From positions 1 to 64,000 of the forward strand of contig JAZQNP010000013.1 in NCBI GenBank assembly GCA_045627405.1: a stretch of DNA of 64,000 bases, written 5' to 3'. Position 1 is the first letter of the stretch, and each line of letters opens with the position of its first letter. The translations under genes and the position numbers were made by a program. The notes beneath the pieces are model-generated. The model saw only the letters and a list, made by a program, of their open reading frames with translations. It was not told the origin of the DNA and did not search any database. Positions 50,759 through 60,005 of this stretch are shown in pieces. The DNA is from Firm-04 sp045627405 (GTDB lineage Bacteria; Bacillota; Clostridia; Oscillospirales; Ruminococcaceae).

Positions 50759-51801
50759 CGAATATCACAGCGCATTTCCATAATGCTGCGAATCGTTCCG
50801 ACATCGTCGGTAATATTGGCGTCTCCGTGAATTGTATGCTTGATCACGCTGCTTGCCACAGCGAAATTGACCATTTCGTCAGGCTGAAAACCATGCAGCA
50901 TCGCATAGATCAGACCGCTTGCAAACGCATCGCCGCCGCCGACGCGGTCGAGAATATTGAAGGTAAAGAGCTTGCTTTCATAGGTCTGCCCTTCATACCA
51001 CAAAAATGCCTTCAAGCTGTTTTCGCTGCCGCTGTGTACATACCGCACATGGCGGGCGATACATCGGATATTCGGCCAGCGTTCGATAAATTTGCGGAAT
51101 ATCGCATCCTGCTCTGCAAAGCTCGGCTGAAACGGTATGCCGTCCTTTTCATCACCCTGACTGTGATCCGACTCATCACGCCAGAGGTGATACGGCTCAA
51201 TGCCGAGCAGCACATCCACATAGGGCAGATATTCGGTACAGAGATCCCGCGCCTCCTCCCAGCTCCAAAGCGTGCTGCGGAAGTTTCCGTCGAAGCTGAC
51301 GGTCAGACCGAGCTCCTTGGCAATGATCAGGCTGCTGCGCACCAGATCACGGCAGTTCCGGGAAAGTGCCGGCGTGATTCCGCTCATATGCAGCCATGAA
51401 TATCCGTTCAGCAGCGCACGCAGATCAACCCGGCTGTAATCATACTCGGAAAACGCACTGTGTTTTCTGTCGTAAATTACTTTACTCGGCCGGATGCCGT
51501 AGCCGGTTTCAAGATAGTAGCTGCCCATGCGGTGCGTCGGAGTCTCCTCGGGCGTACTCAGAATCACTGCGCTGCAATGCACATCATTGCTGCGCAGCAT
51601 ACGAACTGCACTCTTTCCGATACTGTTATCGGGAACGACACTGAAAAATGTGCTGTCAACACCCAGATTCGCAAGGGAAAGCGCGATATTTGCCTCGCTT
51701 CCGCCATAGCTTGCGGAAAAACATGTCGCTGTCCGAAGCTTCTCATAATTCGGGGGCGTCAGGCGAAGCAGGATCTCACCGATCGTGATAAATCTGTTCA
51801 T
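50752..51801 (-). CDS. kdgK: PfkB-family sugar kinase, probable 2-keto-3-deoxygluconate kinase
   Basis: A 349-residue ribokinase-fold enzyme expected to phosphorylate KDG to KDPG. TIGEILLRLTPPN at 6-18 and YGGSEANIALSLANLG near 31-46 open the fold. The catalytic signature DRVGGGDAFASGLIYAM lies near 286-302, with the aspartate base in GGGDAF. It differs from the second kinase in this operon by a longer insertion near 205-235. The ATG overlaps the uxaC stop by four bases. It is the last gene of the operon. A kinase for another keto-sugar acid is possible. Confidence 0.85.
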   Translation of the reverse strand: MNRFITIGEILLRLTPPNYEKLRTATCFSASYGGSEANIALSLANLGVDSTFFSVVPDNSIGKSAVRMLRSNDVHCSAVILSTPEETPTHRMGSYYLETGYGIRPSKVIYDRKHSAFSEYDYSRVDLRALLNGYSWLHMSGITPALSRNCRDLVRSSLIIAKELGLTVSFDGNFRSTLWSWEEARDLCTEYLPYVDVLLGIEPYHLWRDESDHSQGDEKDGIPFQPSFAEQDAIFRKFIERWPNIRCIARHVRYVHSGSENSLKAFLWYEGQTYESKLFTFNILDRVGGGDAFASGLIYAMLHGFQPDEMVNFAVASSVIKHTIHGDANITDDVGTIRSIMEMRCDIRR

Positions 51802-53192
51802 TTTGAAAAATATGCGACTGCGTTGTGATAGCAGATGTCCTGCACAATCTTTCCGACAAATTCAATATCATTCGGATATTCGCCGTTTTCGATCAGCTTG
51901 CCGAACATATTACAGAGAATTCTTCTGAAATACTCATGGCGTGTATAGGAGAGGAAGCTGCGGCTGTCTGTAAGCATACCGACAAATTTTGAGATCAGAC
52001 CGAACTGTGAGAGTGTCGTCAGCTGCCGTTCCATGCCGTCCTTCTGATCGTTGAACCACCATGCGGAGCCGAACTGAATCTTTCCGACAATACCGCCCTG
52101 CTGGAAGCAGTTCATGAGTGCAGCAAGAACCTCGTTGTCACGCGGATTCAGGCAGTAGAGAATCGTTTTGGGGAGTTCGTCCGTGCTGTCGAGCGTATCC
52201 AGCAGCATGGAAAGCTTCTTTGCAAAGGTCTGATCCTCGATCGCATCAAAGCCCGTATCGGGTCCGAACAGTTCAAAATATTTTCTTGAATTGTTCCGCA
52301 GTGCGCCGATATGATACTGCTGCACCCAGTGCAGACGCGCATACTGACGGCCGAGATGCACAAGTACATACCCCTTGTACTGCTCAATCTCCTCACGGGT
52401 CAGTTCTTCGCCGTTCAGTGCTTTTTTAATGATCTTGTCAACAGTCTCTTTCTGTGCAGGCAGGAACATGACAACATCGAGTGCATGATCGGAGCAGACA
52501 CAGCCGACACTGTCAAAATATTCAATCCTTTTTGTGAGCGCGTCACAGAGGCTGTCGATTCCGTCGATCTGAACGCCGGCAGCGTCAGCGAGCTCTGCGA
52601 TATACCTGCCAAAGGTCGGCAGCTCGATATTGATCGCTTTGTCAGGTCTGAATGCAGGGCGCACATCAACCGAAAACGAAGTATCCTCCCGAAGGAGCTT
52701 ATGAAAATGCAGATCGTCAATCGGGTCATCGGTCGTGAAAAGCGTCTTCACATTGCTCATCTCGATCAGCTTTCTCGCGGTCAGCGTTTCCAGCTTCTCG
52801 TTGCACTGGTTGTAAATCCGCTCTGCCGTTTCCGGAGAAAGAACCTCCTCAATCCCGAAATACCGGCGCAGTTCCAGATGCGTCCAGTGATAGATCGGAT
52901 TGCCGATCGCATAGGGAATGACCTCTGCGAACTTCATGAATTTTTCCTGCCGGCTCTTGTTTCCGGTGACATATCCTTCTTCAACGCCCATTTCACGCAT
53001 CAGACGCCACTTGTAGTGATCGCCGCCCAGCCAGCACTCGGTAATCGAGACAAACCGTCTGTCTGCGTAAATATCCTCCACGCTCAGATGGCAGTGATAA
53101 TCAAAGATCGGCATGTTCTTTGCGTATTTATCATATAGCGTCTTCGCTGTTGCATTTTCCAGAACAAAGCTCTGATCCATAAATTTCTTCAT
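51798..53192 (-). CDS. uxaC: Glucuronate/galacturonate isomerase
   Basis: A 464-residue amidohydrolase-fold enzyme converting D-galacturonate to tagaturonate and D-glucuronate to fructuronate. MPIFDYHCHLSVEDIYADR near 27-45 carries the metal-binding His motif, GNPIYHWTHLELRRYFGI near 97-114 is strongly conserved, and GSAWWFNDQKDGM lies near 377-389. Length is standard. It is coupled to the kinase downstream and 13 bases after uxaA. Confidence 0.97.
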   Translation of the reverse strand: MKKFMDQSFVLENATAKTLYDKYAKNMPIFDYHCHLSVEDIYADRRFVSITECWLGGDHYKWRLMREMGVEEGYVTGNKSRQEKFMKFAEVIPYAIGNPIYHWTHLELRRYFGIEEVLSPETAERIYNQCNEKLETLTARKLIEMSNVKTLFTTDDPIDDLHFHKLLREDTSFSVDVRPAFRPDKAINIELPTFGRYIAELADAAGVQIDGIDSLCDALTKRIEYFDSVGCVCSDHALDVVMFLPAQKETVDKIIKKALNGEELTREEIEQYKGYVLVHLGRQYARLHWVQQYHIGALRNNSRKYFELFGPDTGFDAIEDQTFAKKLSMLLDTLDSTDELPKTILYCLNPRDNEVLAALMNCFQQGGIVGKIQFGSAWWFNDQKDGMERQLTTLSQFGLISKFVGMLTDSRSFLSYTRHEYFRRILCNMFGKLIENGEYPNDIEFVGKIVQDICYHNAVAYFSK

Positions 53193-53205
53193 AACAAACT
53201 CCTCC

Positions 53206-54684
53206 TCAAAGTGTCACGCCTGTTTTAAAAATAGCAATGTCGCGTGAATTGAAGCGTTCATTGACTGTCTGCCTGCCGTTTGCGATTTCGACGACCAAGT
53301 CAATCAGCTCGCAAAGCTTGCTTTCAAACGAAGCTCCCTCCGCGATGCTTCCGGCATCAAAGTCGATCCAATTTGGCTTTTTGGCAGCAAGCTCTGTATT
53401 GGTCGAGATCTTGACTGTGGGGACAAATCCGCCGAACGGCGTACCACGGCCGGTCGTGAAGAGTACCATGTGACATCCGGCACTCGCAAGATTCGTCACG
53501 GCTACCATGTCGTTGCCGGGGCCGTTGAGCAGATTGAGTCCGTTTGTTTTCAGGCAATCGCCGTCAAAAAGCACATCGCAGACGGCTCCGGTGCCGGATT
53601 TCTGCGTGCAGCCGAGTGATTTGTCTTCCAGTGTCGTAATGCCCCCTGCCTTGTTTCCGGGCGACGGATTCTCATAGACCGGCTGACCGTGCATTTGATA
53701 GTATTCCTTAAAGCCGTTGACCAGCTTCACGATTCTGCCGAATACCGCTTCGTCTGCTGCGCGGTCCATCAGAAGCTGCTCTGCGCCGAACATTTCCGGC
53801 ACCTCTGTCAGAACTGTCGTGCCGCCCGCAGCAGCCATGTAATCCGAAAATCTGCCGACCAACGGATTCGCAGTAATGCCGGAAAGTCCGTCGGAGCCGC
53901 CGCATTTCAGTCCGATGTTCAGACAGGAAAGATCCTTCGGCACACGGCGGTCATGCCGGGCATTCTCATAGAGTGTTTCCAGGAGTGCCGCGCCCTCGGC
54001 GATCTCATCGCCTGCCTCCTGCGCAACCAGGAAGGCAGTGCGGCTTTCGTCGTAATCGCCGAGCGTTTCACGGAAAACATCCATGCGGTTGTTTTCGCAT
54101 CCCAGCCCAAGCACCAGCACACCGCCGCAGTTGGGATGCCGCACCATTCTTTGCAGAATCGTGCGGGTACGTTCATGATCCTCACCGATCTGCGAGCAGC
54201 CGTAGGGATGCGTGAACGCAAAACAGCCGTCAATGTCTTCAGGAGACGGATGTCTGCGGTTGAACGCTTCTGCAATCGCTCTTGCCTGCGCATTCACACA
54301 GCCGACAGTCGGGATGACCCAGAGTTCATTCCGGATGCCGACCTCCCCGTTCCGCCGCTCATAGACCTGCACAGTCCGCACACTGACCTGCGGGAAGGGC
54401 TGAATCTCCTTCGGCTGATAGACGTATTCAAGCGTTCCGCTGAGGCAGGTTGCCATATTGTGGCTGTGGACATGACTGCCTGCTGCAATATCGGCGGTTG
54501 CATGTCCGATCACCTCGCCGTACTTGATGACCTGTTCGCCGGCTTTGAGCGGTTTGCGCGCAAACTTATGCCCCTTTGCAATATCTTCAAGCAGCGTGAC
54601 GCCCTCTGCCGATTCCCCCTTTTTCAGCGCACACAGTGCCACAGCGACGGAATCGGCAGGAGATATTACGATTGTTTTCTTCAT
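53206..54684 (-). CDS. uxaA: Altronate dehydratase
   Basis: A 492-residue full-length UxaA, dehydrating D-altronate to KDG. The N-terminal SAF domain (about 1-100, HVHSHNMATCLSG) is followed by the large catalytic domain with FTHPYGCSQIGEDHERT near 175-191, LGLGCENN near 210 and LKCGGSDGLSGITANP near 287-302. The upstream in-frame extension overlaps uxaB; the ATG at 54684 lies one base after the uxaB stop, with GGTGAG as ribosome site. Confidence 0.96.
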   Translation of the reverse strand: MKKTIVISPADSVAVALCALKKGESAEGVTLLEDIAKGHKFARKPLKAGEQVIKYGEVIGHATADIAAGSHVHSHNMATCLSGTLEYVYQPKEIQPFPQVSVRTVQVYERRNGEVGIRNELWVIPTVGCVNAQARAIAEAFNRRHPSPEDIDGCFAFTHPYGCSQIGEDHERTRTILQRMVRHPNCGGVLVLGLGCENNRMDVFRETLGDYDESRTAFLVAQEAGDEIAEGAALLETLYENARHDRRVPKDLSCLNIGLKCGGSDGLSGITANPLVGRFSDYMAAAGGTTVLTEVPEMFGAEQLLMDRAADEAVFGRIVKLVNGFKEYYQMHGQPVYENPSPGNKAGGITTLEDKSLGCTQKSGTGAVCDVLFDGDCLKTNGLNLLNGPGNDMVAVTNLASAGCHMVLFTTGRGTPFGGFVPTVKISTNTELAAKKPNWIDFDAGSIAEGASFESKLCELIDLVVEIANGRQTVNERFNSRDIAIFKTGVTL

Positions 54685-54685
54685 G

Positions 54686-56122
54686 TTACTCACCAAGGAA
54701 TTCGCGCAGTGCCGCACGTTCGCCGTCGCAGACAATCCGCTCAATATAGCCGGCAACGACGCAGACATTGTCGTCATCTGTCAGATCCTGCCCCCAGAGT
54801 TCGACTGCGGAAAGTGCCTTTTTGGCGATTGCACAGTAATCTGTCAGCTTCCACAGATCATTCCAGAAATCAAGATATGCAGGATCGTCTGCAAGCCTGA
54901 TCTCCTCATCGCCGCGCTTTCCGCGGAAAAATACGATCATCGACGCAAAGGCAAACAAAATGTGCCGCGGAGATCTCCCGTATTTTCTGCGGTAATCGAG
55001 GAAGGTCGGCAGCAGGCGCGTTCTGAATTTCGTTGTCGAATTCAGTGCAATCGACATCAGCTCATGCCGGATAAACGGGTTCATGAAACGCTCGATCACA
55101 TCACCGGCAAAACGATCCAGCTCCGCCGCAGGGAGGTTGATCGTCGGCTTGATCTCGCTTTTGATCAGTCCGCGGATAAATGCACCGGTCTCCGGGTCGG
55201 TCACTGCTTCGCGCACAGTGTCGATGCCGCAGAGATATGCGACCGGAACCATTGCGGTGTGCGCGCCGTTGAGAATCTTGACCTTGCGCTGCTTATAGGG
55301 TGTAATATCGTCAGCGAAGATTACGTTCAGTCCCGATTTGTCCGCCGGGAATCGCTCATAAATGAACGGCTCCTTCTGAATCACCCAGAGGTGGAAGATC
55401 TCGCCTTTGACAATGCTGTTGTCGCAGAAGCCAATCTCCTCGCAGATTGCCTCAGCGGCGTCACGCGGATAGCCGGGCACGATCCGATCAACCAGCGTAT
55501 TGGTGAAATGGTTTGCGGTCGTGAGCCATGAAAGGAACCCGTCACCGAGCTGATTGATTTTTGCCAGCTCGCAGAGAATGCGCCGGAGCTCATCGCCGTT
55601 GTGGTCAATCAGTTCACACGGAATCACCGCAAGCCCTTTTTGAGGATCGCCGCCGAAATGCAGATATCTCGCATAGAGCAGTGCCAGCAGCTTGCCCGGA
55701 AAGCTCTTCGGGCACACCGTCAGATCGGTGTCGGTCTCATCCAGCGCAATGCCTGCCTCAGTCGTATTGGAAATCACGATTTGCAGGTCTTCACAGCGGG
55801 CATAGGAAAGATACTTCTCATAATCCGTATAGGGAACCACAAAATCTTGCAGGGCATCAATGATTTCACGCTTCTGCACCCGCTCACCGTTTTCAATCCC
55901 TTCGAGGCAGACGGTATACAGACCGTCCTGCTCCGAAAGCTCCTTCGCTCTGCCCTCGGGTGTCGGCTGTACAACTGCGACACCTGCATTCATGACACCG
56001 TTCCGGTTGAGATCCTGTACAATCCAATCCACAAATGCGCGCAGAAAATTGCCCTCTCCGAACTGCAAAATGCGGACCGGTCTCTCCGCAGCCGGATAAT
56101 TTGCTCTGTTTAAATTCTTCAT
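54686..56122 (-). CDS. uxaB: Tagaturonate reductase
   Basis: A 478-residue polyol/mannitol-dehydrogenase family enzyme reducing tagaturonate to altronate with NADH. The Rossmann opening RILQFGEGNFLRAFVDW (17-33), GIALDETDTDLTVCPKSFP and the catalytic lysine region KVKILNGAHTAMVPVAYL near 280-297 are present. UxuB (fructuronate reductase) is related; adjacency to uxaA and uxaC favours tagaturonate. Confidence 0.94.
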   Translation of the reverse strand: MKNLNRANYPAAERPVRILQFGEGNFLRAFVDWIVQDLNRNGVMNAGVAVVQPTPEGRAKELSEQDGLYTVCLEGIENGERVQKREIIDALQDFVVPYTDYEKYLSYARCEDLQIVISNTTEAGIALDETDTDLTVCPKSFPGKLLALLYARYLHFGGDPQKGLAVIPCELIDHNGDELRRILCELAKINQLGDGFLSWLTTANHFTNTLVDRIVPGYPRDAAEAICEEIGFCDNSIVKGEIFHLWVIQKEPFIYERFPADKSGLNVIFADDITPYKQRKVKILNGAHTAMVPVAYLCGIDTVREAVTDPETGAFIRGLIKSEIKPTINLPAAELDRFAGDVIERFMNPFIRHELMSIALNSTTKFRTRLLPTFLDYRRKYGRSPRHILFAFASMIVFFRGKRGDEEIRLADDPAYLDFWNDLWKLTDYCAIAKKALSAVELWGQDLTDDDNVCVVAGYIERIVCDGERAALREFLGE

Positions 56123-56131
56123 AATCGACCC

Positions 56132-57235
56132 TCAGTTCACTCTTGTTTTGATACGTCTTGTTGTCTGCTTATCAAACAGATAAATGCTTCCGTAAGGAAT
56201 ATAAAATTCAAATTCCTGACCGATCTCCGGCGAAATATGCGGATCAACCTTGATGATCGACTTGATGCCGGACAGATCGGCATAAATATTGGTATTGTCA
56301 CCGAGCAGCTCCACAAGCTCGACTGCACACTGCATTCTGTATGCCTGACTGACGTCGTCGCTCTCTGCAAGCCGCACCGCCTCCGGGCGGAAGCCAAACA
56401 TGATCTCCTGCCCTTCATACTGTTCCAGAACCTGCCGGTCAACGGCAAGGCTGAGATCAATGTGATTGTCCGGCAGCCGGATGCAGCCGTTCTCAATGCG
56501 CGCCTCGATGAAGTTCATCGGCGGCTCACCGATGAATCCCGCAACAAACAGATTGACCGGATTGAAATACAGTTCATACGGCGTGCCGACCTGCTGAATA
56601 TAACCGTCGCGCATGACCACGATCCGGTCTGCCATTGTCATTGCCTCGGTCTGATCGTGCGTGACATAGATTGTCGTTGCACCGGTCTCGCGGTGAATCT
56701 GCGAGATCTCTGAACGCATCGTCACGCGCTGCTTCGCATCGAGATTTGACAGCGGCTCATCCATCAGGAAGATATCGACCTTGCGGATGATTGCGCGGCC
56801 GACTGCGACTCTCTGCCGCTGACCGCCTGACAGTTCACGCGGCTGCCGGTCCAGATAATCCGTCAGACCGAGGATTGCCGCGGTCACGTTGACCCGTTCC
56901 TCGATGACATCGTCGTCAACGCCCTGCAACGTCAGCCCGAATGCGAGATTGTCATAGACCGTCATGTGCGGATAGAGCGCGTAGCTCTGGAACACCATCG
57001 CAACGCCGCGCTCACGGGGACCCATGTCGTTCGCCTTTACGCCGTCGATATAGAAATCACCCTTGCTGATGTTTTCAAGACCGGCGATCATGCGCAGCGT
57101 CGTGGATTTGCCGCAGCCGGAGGCTCCGACAAACACGATGAATTCGCCCTTTTCGATCTCCAAATTAAAATCGTGTACGGCGTGAAAGCCGTTCGGGTAG
57201 ATCTTATTGATTCCCCGCAAAGTTAAATATGCCAT
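56132..57235 (-). CDS. ABC transporter ATP-binding protein, MsmX/UgpC type
   Basis: A 367-residue sugar-importer ATPase. Walker A GASGCGKST is at 38-46, the Q-loop at about 81, signature LSGGQRQRVAVGRAI near 137, Walker B IFLMDEPLSNLDAK near 156 and the H-loop in YVTHDQTEAM. A C-terminal OB/TOBE regulatory domain occupies about 240-367. No permease or substrate-binding gene is adjacent, so it may energise several importers encoded elsewhere, as Bacillus MsmX does for pectin oligosaccharides. It lies 9 bases after the start of uxaB on the same transcript. Confidence 0.93.
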   Translation of the reverse strand: MAYLTLRGINKIYPNGFHAVHDFNLEIEKGEFIVFVGASGCGKSTTLRMIAGLENISKGDFYIDGVKANDMGPRERGVAMVFQSYALYPHMTVYDNLAFGLTLQGVDDDVIEERVNVTAAILGLTDYLDRQPRELSGGQRQRVAVGRAIIRKVDIFLMDEPLSNLDAKQRVTMRSEISQIHRETGATTIYVTHDQTEAMTMADRIVVMRDGYIQQVGTPYELYFNPVNLFVAGFIGEPPMNFIEARIENGCIRLPDNHIDLSLAVDRQVLEQYEGQEIMFGFRPEAVRLAESDDVSQAYRMQCAVELVELLGDNTNIYADLSGIKSIIKVDPHISPEIGQEFEFYIPYGSIYLFDKQTTRRIKTRVN

Positions 57236-57268
57236 AGCTCAATCCCACACTTTTCATTGGTTTCCCGG

Positions 57269-58105
57269 TTATCGCAGATCCAGATTGCTGACCGTATCCA
57301 TATCGTCATAGGTCTGATTCTCGCCGCACATGCCCCAGATGAATGTATAGCAGCTGGTTGCCGTGCCGCTGTGAATCGACCAGCTCGGGCTGATGACAGC
57401 CTGCTCGTTGTGCATGATGATGTGGCGCGTCTCCTGCGGCTGACCCATCATGTGGAAGACAATATTGTCGCCCTCAACCTCAAAATAGAAATACACTTCC
57501 ATTCTGCGCTCATGTGTATGCGCAGGCATGGTATTCCACGAGCTGGTCTGATCGAGTTCGGTCATGCCCATCGAAAGCTGACAGGATTTGCAGACAGCCG
57601 GGTGAATATACTGATTGACCACGCGCTTATTGAGATTCTCGGGGCTGCCGAGCGGAATGTGATTTGCCTTTTCTTTCGTGATGAACACGGTCGGATAAGT
57701 CTGGTGTGCCGGACTGGAATTGATGTAAAATTTTGCCGGTGCCGATGCGTCATCCGAACGGAATATGACCTCTTTCGTGCCCATTCCGATATAGAGTCCG
57801 TCCTTGTAGCCGAGCTGATATTCCTTGCCATCGAGAATCACGGTGCCGGCTCCGCCGACATTGATGATACCCATTTCACGGCGTTCGAGGAAATATTCCG
57901 TGCCGAGTTCCTTGGTGCTGCCGAGCTTCAACTCGAAGCTGACCGGCATCGCACCGCCTGCGATCATTCTGTCCTGATGCGAATAAGTCAGCGCAATCTC
58001 ATCGGGCACAAACACCTTTTCAATCAAATAGTTTTTACGCAGTGTCTCTGTGTCATAGTGCTTGGAATCCTCGGGGTGATTGCTGTATCTGATGTCCAAA
58101 GTCAT
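57269..58105 (-). CDS. kduI: 5-keto-4-deoxyuronate isomerase
   Basis: A 278-residue cupin enzyme interconverting DKI (from unsaturated galacturonate) and DKII. The zinc site HTHERRMEVYFYFE near 196-209 with a distal His in the WSIHSGTATSCYTFIWGM segment is diagnostic, as is the N-terminal DIRYSNHPEDSKHYDTE. It supplies KduD, encoded upstream, with substrate. GAGGAG precedes the ATG. Confidence 0.97.
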   Translation of the reverse strand: MTLDIRYSNHPEDSKHYDTETLRKNYLIEKVFVPDEIALTYSHQDRMIAGGAMPVSFELKLGSTKELGTEYFLERREMGIINVGGAGTVILDGKEYQLGYKDGLYIGMGTKEVIFRSDDASAPAKFYINSSPAHQTYPTVFITKEKANHIPLGSPENLNKRVVNQYIHPAVCKSCQLSMGMTELDQTSSWNTMPAHTHERRMEVYFYFEVEGDNIVFHMMGQPQETRHIIMHNEQAVISPSWSIHSGTATSCYTFIWGMCGENQTYDDMDTVSNLDLR

Positions 58106-58125
58106 AATAATCTCCTCTTATCATA

Positions 58126-58962
58126 TCATAAAAATTCTCTGAGATATGCCGCAGCAGGTGCAATATCCGCGCCGGTCGTACCTTCCAAAACAAGAGCTGC
58201 ATCCGGGCAGACCTTCCGGATCTCCGGAATGATGCGGGCGTAATCAAAAATGCCCTTTCCGACGCCGCACTGTTTCAGCGTTCCGTCGCTGTTCACCGTG
58301 CAGTCCTTGATATGGAACACGCAGATCCGGTCGCCGAAGATTTGCAGACCCTCGTTCAGAATATCGTACATGCTGTCAAGATTGGAACTGTCCAGATAAT
58401 TATACAGATCAAAAATGATCCGGATATTGTCCGCGCCGATGCGTCTGACCACATCGGACAGCGTTTTCACGTTCCAGCAGACATGCCCGAACGCGCCCTC
58501 CATGCCGACCTGCATACCGCAGTCCTTGGCATACCCGCACAGCTCCGAAAAGACCCGTTCCACACGGTCGAGTGCCTCCTTCGTGCGGTTCATCGGATGA
58601 TAGATCCATTTGTCGCCGTTGTAGGAGCCGGTCTCCGAGCCGACAATTCCGCAGCCGAATGCACCGGCAAGCCGCAGATAATCCTTGAACACGGCGATCC
58701 CGGTCTCTGTTTTCTGCACATCGGGGTGTACCGGATTGAAATATGCGCCGATCAGCGGTACGCTTTTGCCGGCAGCTTCAAAATTCTGCCGGAATGTCTT
58801 TGCACGTTCCGCCGTAACAGAACCGGGTGTATACATAACCCCGTCCAGACACTTGTAGGCGACGAGCTGCACGCCGTCAAGACCGTATTCATCGAGCTTC
58901 CCGATGATGCCTGCCTCATTTCTGACGCCGAGATCGTGCGCACGGATAAACAGCTTCATCAT
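58126..58962 (-). CDS. Sugar phosphate isomerase/epimerase-like TIM-barrel protein
   Basis: A 278-residue xylose-isomerase-like (AP-endonuclease 2 fold) protein. Metal-ligand-type residues are visible: Glu in GIVGSETGSYNGDKW, Glu in GMQVGMEGAFGHVCWN, Asp in FDLYNYLDSSN and His in VFHIKDCTVN. The family includes keto-sugar epimerases and inosose enzymes; the substrate here is not known but probably a uronate-derived keto acid, given the operon. Its double ATG overlaps the kdgK stop upstream. Confidence 0.85.
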   Translation of the reverse strand: MMKLFIRAHDLGVRNEAGIIGKLDEYGLDGVQLVAYKCLDGVMYTPGSVTAERAKTFRQNFEAAGKSVPLIGAYFNPVHPDVQKTETGIAVFKDYLRLAGAFGCGIVGSETGSYNGDKWIYHPMNRTKEALDRVERVFSELCGYAKDCGMQVGMEGAFGHVCWNVKTLSDVVRRIGADNIRIIFDLYNYLDSSNLDSMYDILNEGLQIFGDRICVFHIKDCTVNSDGTLKQCGVGKGIFDYARIIPEIRKVCPDAALVLEGTTGADIAPAAAYLREFL

Positions 58963-59990
58963 CGCTGCACGCGGCCGGATGCATCGCCGCCGGCGAGGTT
59001 TTCAACCTCTGCACGGCTCACAAGATTGAAGTCGCCGGGTATCGTATGTTTGAGCGCAGATGCCGCAACTGCAAATTCCAGTGCAGCCTTGAAATCCTTG
59101 CCGTCGTTCAGTCCGCAGATCAGACCGCCTGCAAAGGAATCGCCGCCGCCGACGCGGTCAACGATCGGGGCGATGCGGTATTTTCTCGAATGATAGAACT
59201 CTCTGGTCTCGCCGTCCATGATACATGCGGACCAGTCATTGTCCGAGGCAGAATGACTCTCACGCAAAGAGGAAACCACAAATTTGAAACCGAAGGTGTC
59301 GATCATGCGGTTGAAAATATCCACATAGCCCGCAAGTTCGAGATCGCCCTTTGTCACATCGGTGTTGCCGGGTTTGAAGCCAAGCACCTTTTCTGCGTCC
59401 TCCTCGTTGCCGATGCAGACATCGACATACTGCATCAGGGCGGTCATGACCTTTTGTGCCTTCTCGGAGCTCCACAGCTTCTTGCGGAAGTTCAGATCGA
59501 CGGAGACCGTCACGCCGTGCTTTTTGGCTGCTTTGAGAGCAGCCTCAGTCAGCCTGGCAGCACTGTCGGAGATTGCCGGCGTGATGCCGGTAAAATGAAA
59601 CCAGTCTGCATCGCGGAAGACCGCATCAAAATCGAACACCGATTCGTCGGCAGTTGCAATCGAAGAGCCTGCACGGTCATACACGACATTGGAGGCACGC
59701 ATCGAAGCACCTGTTTCCAGAAAATAGATGCCGAGGCGGTCGCCGCATTTTGCAATATGCGCTGTTCCGACGCCGTACTTGCGCAGTGCTGCGACCGCAC
59801 AGTTTCCGATCGCATTGTCGGGTACTGCGGTCACAAAATCAGCGTCGTGGCCGTAGTTTGCCAGCGAGACCGCGACATTTGCCTCTCCGCCGCCGTAATT
59901 CACATCAAATTCGTCTGCCTGAATAAATCTCTCGTTGTTCGGGGTCGAAAGCCGCAGCATGATCTCGCCCATGGTAACGATCTTTGCCAT
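58959..59990 (-). CDS. kdgK: 2-keto-3-deoxygluconate kinase (second copy)
   Basis: A 343-residue PfkB-family kinase making KDPG from KDG. VTMGEIMLRLSTPNNERF near 5-22, VNYGGGEANVAVSLANYG near 30-47, and the catalytic DRVGGGDSFAGGLICGL near 277-293 are present. It lies directly after the KDPG aldolase gene, the natural next enzyme, and is a better match to typical KdgK than the kinase at 50752. GGAGG precedes the ATG. Confidence 0.92.
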   Translation of the reverse strand: MAKIVTMGEIMLRLSTPNNERFIQADEFDVNYGGGEANVAVSLANYGHDADFVTAVPDNAIGNCAVAALRKYGVGTAHIAKCGDRLGIYFLETGASMRASNVVYDRAGSSIATADESVFDFDAVFRDADWFHFTGITPAISDSAARLTEAALKAAKKHGVTVSVDLNFRKKLWSSEKAQKVMTALMQYVDVCIGNEEDAEKVLGFKPGNTDVTKGDLELAGYVDIFNRMIDTFGFKFVVSSLRESHSASDNDWSACIMDGETREFYHSRKYRIAPIVDRVGGGDSFAGGLICGLNDGKDFKAALEFAVAASALKHTIPGDFNLVSRAEVENLAGGDASGRVQR

Positions 59991-60005
59991 TTTCTGTTTC
60001 CTCCG

